From a bacterium (GTDB lineage Bacteria > Auribacterota > UBA6266): 64,000 nt of DNA. The position numbers were made by a program, and so were the translations under genes. The stretch's first letter is position 1. Each line of letters starts with the position of its first letter. The DNA is taken from assembly GCA_023228325.1 (NCBI GenBank), contig JALOBK010000001.1:248001-312000 (forward strand), in the 5' to 3' direction. Below the pieces are notes generated by a model. That model was not told where the DNA came from. It saw nothing but the letters and a program-made list of their open reading frames with translations, and searched no databases. Below, in pieces: positions 61,080-64,000 of this stretch.

Positions 61080-62167
61080 AAGTCGCTTTTTTGGGTTCCA
61101 GAGGAATACCGGCCTGTTACGGCGGTTATGAAACGCTTGTGGAAGAACTCGCTCTCGGCCTCGTTTCAAAAGGGAATAACGAAGTAATTGTTTATTGCCG
61201 GAGCAACTATTTCGAGGACAAGCCCAAAAACCTCAAGGGCATTAAACTGGTTTATCTCCCCACAATGCGCATTAAACCGCTGGAAAGCATAATCCATTCT
61301 TTTCTGTCTTCAATACACGTGCTTTTCCGGGATGTAAAAGTTGTGTTTTTCGTGGACCCGGCAAATGCCCCGTTTTTCTTATTGCTCCGCCTGTTCGGCA
61401 AAAAAGTAGTCGTCCATACAGACGGACTCGGATGGCAAAGGCTGAAATGGAACGCGATAGAGAGAAAATACTATAAATTCGTTGAACTGTTGTGTAAATG
61501 GATGGCAAACGTGCTCATCACGGATAATCCCGCTATGCAAAAATACTACAAAGATGAATATAACGCGGATTCCGTTTACATACCATACGGCGCTTCAAAC
61601 CACGATATATCAAATACAAATATTTATAATGAACTTGGAATCCCCGAAAAAAAATACCTTCTTCTGGTAGCAAGGCTCGAACCTGAAAATAATCCCGGAC
61701 TGATAATCAAAGAATATGTTAAGGCCGATATCGATATGCCGTTAGTTGTCGTTGGCGACTCTCCTTATAATCCCGATTTTATGGCAAAATTAAAGCAGGC
61801 GGCCAACAAAAAAGTTATATTTACAGGTTTTATCAGGGATCAGCAAAAGTTAAATGCATTGTATCGGGGGGCTTTCATTTATATCCACGGCCACGAAGTC
61901 GGTGGAACCAATCCTTCCCTGTTGCGCGCTATGGATGCTGCAACGGCCCCACTGGTAATATCTTCCCCTTTTAACAAATCAGTTATACCTGACTGCGGAT
62001 ATATTTTTGAAAAGGAGGAAGGTTCTCTTTCAAATATCTTAAAAAAACTTGCCACAAAACCCGATGAGGTCAAAAAAATAGCTCTTCTGGCAAAAAGACA
62101 GGCTGATACAAATTTTAAATGGGAAACAGTCGTAAAGGAATACGAAAAGGTATTTAATAAAATTTAA
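61076..62167 (+). CDS. DUF1972/GT4 glycosyltransferase (rhamnosyltransferase-like)
   Basis: A 363-aa GT-B enzyme that opens with MKVAFLGSRGIPACYGGYETLVEEL in its first 25 residues, the DUF1972 signature of WsaF/rhamnosyltransferase-like proteins. The second half has LLVARLEPENNPGLII and YIHGHEVGGTNPSLLRAM. GTG start overlapping the beta-helix stop by 4 bp. It is the last gene of the plus arm, with AbiEii converging 55 bp downstream. Confidence 0.9.
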   Translation: MKVAFLGSRGIPACYGGYETLVEELALGLVSKGNNEVIVYCRSNYFEDKPKNLKGIKLVYLPTMRIKPLESIIHSFLSSIHVLFRDVKVVFFVDPANAPFFLLLRLFGKKVVVHTDGLGWQRLKWNAIERKYYKFVELLCKWMANVLITDNPAMQKYYKDEYNADSVYIPYGASNHDISNTNIYNELGIPEKKYLLLVARLEPENNPGLIIKEYVKADIDMPLVVVGDSPYNPDFMAKLKQAANKKVIFTGFIRDQQKLNALYRGAFIYIHGHEVGGTNPSLLRAMDAATAPLVISSPFNKSVIPDCGYIFEKEEGSLSNILKKLATKPDEVKKIALLAKRQADTNFKWETVVKEYEKVFNKI

Positions 62168-62222
62168 TCGAGGCTTAAGGCAAGAAAAAAACAGGCTGAG
62201 GCCAAGGTTGATGGTATTGAGA

Positions 62223-63026
62223 TTACTCTCTCAGAAGACGTAAAATATTTTCTTTTGTAAATACACTCATATCCTCCGGGCGTTCGAGGAAATTTTCCGC
62301 ATCCCTTTTTACTTTTGCCCAATCCACCTTGCTTGCCACCTCGAAAACAATGTTCCGCCATGTTGTTTCCATAGGAAATTCTTTCTTCCAGCCCGTTTGT
62401 TTCAAGGCATTATCCAACTGGACAATATTCGGCGCAATACCGGGCCATTTTGACAGGTACCAGCCAAGGTCAAAATAATCACGGCCTTTTGTATATTCCC
62501 TGCTAAGAACGGCGTGTACTTTACCCGCGAATAATGAATTTTTTTCATATGTTAGAAACGAAAGAGGAAAATACCTGTTCACAACCATTGTTTCGGTAAC
62601 AGCCCCTTTCGGAGGATTTGTATCAACCTCAATCTTTATAGAAATATTTTGCTCGGCAAAGGGTGAAATACCGGCGTCTTTCATCAATTCCTTAATCTTT
62701 ACGAACGCCGAATTCACGGTCTTTGCATCATTAAACGTCACACCGGCATTGTATCCGGCAAGGGATAATTCTTCCTTGATTTTCATCATAAGCTCCGCAA
62801 ATGCCAGGCCTTTAATATTCTCCGCCGAAAAATCGAGGTCTTCGGAAAAACGAGGAAGCCTGTGCATAAAACGCAAAGCGGTCCCTCCCACAAACGCCAA
62901 ATTTGAAAACGCGCCATTGTCATGCATTACCCTGAGGATATAAGCCTGCAGGTACTCGCGCATTACATTTAATTTAGCGTTCATCCCGCTTTGTTTAGCG
63001 GCAAGTTCCAATACATAATCTTTCAT
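62223..63026 (-). CDS. abiEii: AbiEii-type nucleotidyltransferase toxin
   Basis: A 267-aa protein of the AbiEii/AbiGii family, the toxin of a type IV toxin-antitoxin and phage-abortive system. The nucleotidyltransferase motif GGTALRFMHRLPRFSEDLDF (residues 47-66) contains the paired aspartates Asp63 and Asp65. KGRDYFDLGWYLSKW later in the chain is also typical. It overlaps the antitoxin gene by 4 bp (ATGA). Its family members transfer nucleotides to tRNA or other targets. Confidence 0.9.
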   Translation of the reverse strand: MKDYVLELAAKQSGMNAKLNVMREYLQAYILRVMHDNGAFSNLAFVGGTALRFMHRLPRFSEDLDFSAENIKGLAFAELMMKIKEELSLAGYNAGVTFNDAKTVNSAFVKIKELMKDAGISPFAEQNISIKIEVDTNPPKGAVTETMVVNRYFPLSFLTYEKNSLFAGKVHAVLSREYTKGRDYFDLGWYLSKWPGIAPNIVQLDNALKQTGWKKEFPMETTWRNIVFEVASKVDWAKVKRDAENFLERPEDMSVFTKENILRLLRE

Positions 63027-63661
63027 AATGTTTTCTCTTCGTCTTTATACGACTCTATATATTTATTAACTTCCTTCACGGCGCGCAAAATACCCGCGCT
63101 TTTGAACTTTTTTGCGTAAGCAAACAGCTTATCCTTATTTATATTTGCGACATTCTGGAGCCGTAAACCTGTCAGGTACGCCTGTGAAACTTTCATTCCG
63201 TTAAGATAGAATAGGTCAAGAAGAGCTTTTTCCGGAAAAGCGATGAAACCCGTTTGACCATTTACCGTAACTGAAGCGTATCCCCAAAAAAGCTCTTTCT
63301 TGATATGTCTATACGCAAAAACTCCCGCCTCTGAAATAAACCTACCCTGTCTTTTTGTTGTCAGAGACGTAAAAACAGGCACAGCTTCGGGAATAAGCCC
63401 GTGATATTCCAACGCTTTTTCCAGGCTGATATACGACGGCCTCTTCAGTAAAGACGCCAGATACGGTTCATAAAGCGTTGTCCTGCGATATGGTTCCGCA
63501 AAAAGATAGATACTTCTTTTTGCCTGAATGAGCTTTTTTGCTTTTACCCAACGGCTTAGCTGTACTTTTAGCGGCCGGGAATTAACAATCCCCGCTGTAA
63601 GGAGATCCGCATCGATAACCGGAAGAGCCGCATATTCATCTATAAATTTACCCCATTTCAT
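63023..63661 (-). CDS. abiEi: AbiEi-type antitoxin/regulator
   Basis: A 212-aa protein. An N-terminal winged-helix part (VQLSRWVKAKKLIQAKRSIYLFAEP, about residues 33-58) is followed by the AbiEi C-terminal domain (PSYISLEKALEYHGLIPE, then TGFIAFPEKALLDLFYLNG). AbiEi antitoxins repress their own promoter and counter AbiEii without binding it directly. It is transcribed first in the pair; the toxin gene starts in its stop codon. Confidence 0.86.
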   Translation of the reverse strand: MKWGKFIDEYAALPVIDADLLTAGIVNSRPLKVQLSRWVKAKKLIQAKRSIYLFAEPYRRTTLYEPYLASLLKRPSYISLEKALEYHGLIPEAVPVFTSLTTKRQGRFISEAGVFAYRHIKKELFWGYASVTVNGQTGFIAFPEKALLDLFYLNGMKVSQAYLTGLRLQNVANINKDKLFAYAKKFKSAGILRAVKEVNKYIESYKDEEKTL

Positions 63662-63735
63662 AGCGTTAATTTAACATATTTGTTAATATAACGCAATAGA
63701 AATTTCCTCCCTTTATTAGGGGCTCATCCTGTGTC

Positions 63736-63764
63736 AACTGTCCGAAGTTTCGCTTCGGACAGTT
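63736..63764. repeat. 12-bp perfect hairpin between the antitoxin and ATPase genes
   Basis: AACTGTCCGAAG and CTTCGGACAGTT form a perfect 12-bp stem with a five-base loop (TTTCG). It lies 17 bp downstream of the minus-strand ATPase stop but has no T-run on that side, so it is not a standard intrinsic terminator. It could be a repeat element or a factor-assisted stop. Confidence 0.6.
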
Positions 63765-63781
63765 AGAGGCCGAGGACAGGG

Positions 63782-64000
63782 TTAAGATAAGAACTGCCAG
63801 GGCACGGCAATAACTTTTTTGCTAAGCATTTTTACCTCGTTTCCCGCATATACCAAAACTCCCGCTGTGGTTTCGGTATGTTCGCGCATAAACTCCAAAA
63901 TGCTTTTCGTATCGGAATACTTCGCTTTATCTGTACATTTAACCTCAAAAACAATAGATTTTCTACCATGCTCAACGACAAAATCCACTTCACTGCCGGA
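63782..64000 (-). CDS. DUF4143-type ATPase, C-terminal fragment (runs off the right edge)
   Basis: The last 73 codons of a gene that continues beyond base 64000. SGSEVDFVVEHGRKSIVFEVK, then AGVLVYAGNEVKMLSKKVIAVPWQFL, is the nuclease-like C-terminal domain (DUF4143) found after an AAA ATPase domain in many bacterial and archaeal proteins. E...D...E-K residues in this fragment match a PD-(D/E)xK-like core. The ATPase part is not visible. A valine GTG near the edge is internal, not the start. Confidence 0.75.
   Translation of the reverse strand, partial: SGSEVDFVVEHGRKSIVFEVKCTDKAKYSDTKSILEFMREHTETTAGVLVYAGNEVKMLSKKVIAVPWQFLS

Noticed and set aside
63736..63764. Rho-independent terminator of the DUF4143 ATPase gene
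   Set aside because: The stem is strong but is not followed by a T-run in either direction of transcription.
1..64000. CRISPR arrays, tRNA, rRNA or intact insertion sequences
   Set aside because: No regularly spaced repeats, cloverleaf sequences, rRNA-like blocks or transposase ORFs were seen on reading both strands; short structured RNAs could still be missed without a covariance search.

Overview
The window looks like chromosomal DNA of an uncultured Gram-negative bacterium. It encodes a TolC-type tripartite exporter, outer-membrane beta-barrels, a Wza-like export protein and lipoproteins. Base composition is moderate and visibly AT-richer in the glycosyltransferase cluster. Two enormous ORFs (about 2,130 and 3,846 codons), abundant B12/radical-SAM and Fe-S genes, and the gene mix would fit a candidate phylum such as Omnitrophota or a related lineage. 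That placement is inference only; no rRNA or tRNA gene was seen.

Left part (1-8 kb, all minus strand): the start of a carboxynorspermidine decarboxylase (nspC), a B12-binding radical SAM protein, a tolC-macA-macB efflux operon, a short inverted-repeat relic, a proline-iminopeptidase-like hydrolase and a MarC membrane protein. From 12.9 down to 8.1 kb runs an arsenic operon: DUF134 regulator, UPF0718/ArsP-like permease, arsM, two thioredoxin-fold proteins, a CcdA-like electron carrier and acr3. Its TTGACA-17-TATTAT promoter is overlapped by a perfect 22-bp palindrome. From 20.3 down to 13.0 kb runs a sulfur and Fe-S operon: Rrf2 regulator, metY, cysK, nadA, nifS, nifU, msrAB and cysH. It has a near-consensus promoter with a 26-bp imperfect palindrome at the transcription start.

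Middle (20.3-38.2 kb, minus): two adjacent giant genes, apparently translationally coupled and both starting with TTG. The upstream 3,846-aa protein is secreted and carries six TolC/OEP-like helical hairpins, each with a beta-strand pair. Three TolC protomers contain exactly that many, so a single chain might build a whole 12-stranded channel. A long YD/RHS-like beta-rich region and two beta-sandwich repeats follow. The downstream 2,129-aa protein is polytopic, with a divergent processive GT2 synthase domain and a C-terminal clan GH-A glycosidase domain. Together they look like an undescribed two-protein machine for making, trimming and exporting a glycan. This is the main find of the window.

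Right part (38.4-62.2 kb): a divergent exopolysaccharide locus. The minus arm carries the export and polymerisation genes: tyrosine kinase/chain-length regulator, Wza-like protein, beta-barrel, HExxH peptidase, HAMP protein, PpiC lipoprotein, initiating sugar transferase, O-antigen-ligase-like polymerase and a membrane-anchored protein with a CBM60-like domain. The plus arm carries a second polymerase, six glycosyltransferases, a DegT aminotransferase, a GNAT acetyltransferase, an FkbM methyltransferase, a flippase and a secreted beta-helix protein. The end of the window (62.2-64 kb) has an AbiEi/AbiEii toxin-antitoxin pair and the 3' part of a DUF4143-type ATPase gene. No intergenic gap exceeds about 225 bp, and no CRISPR array, tRNA, rRNA or intact insertion sequence was seen.
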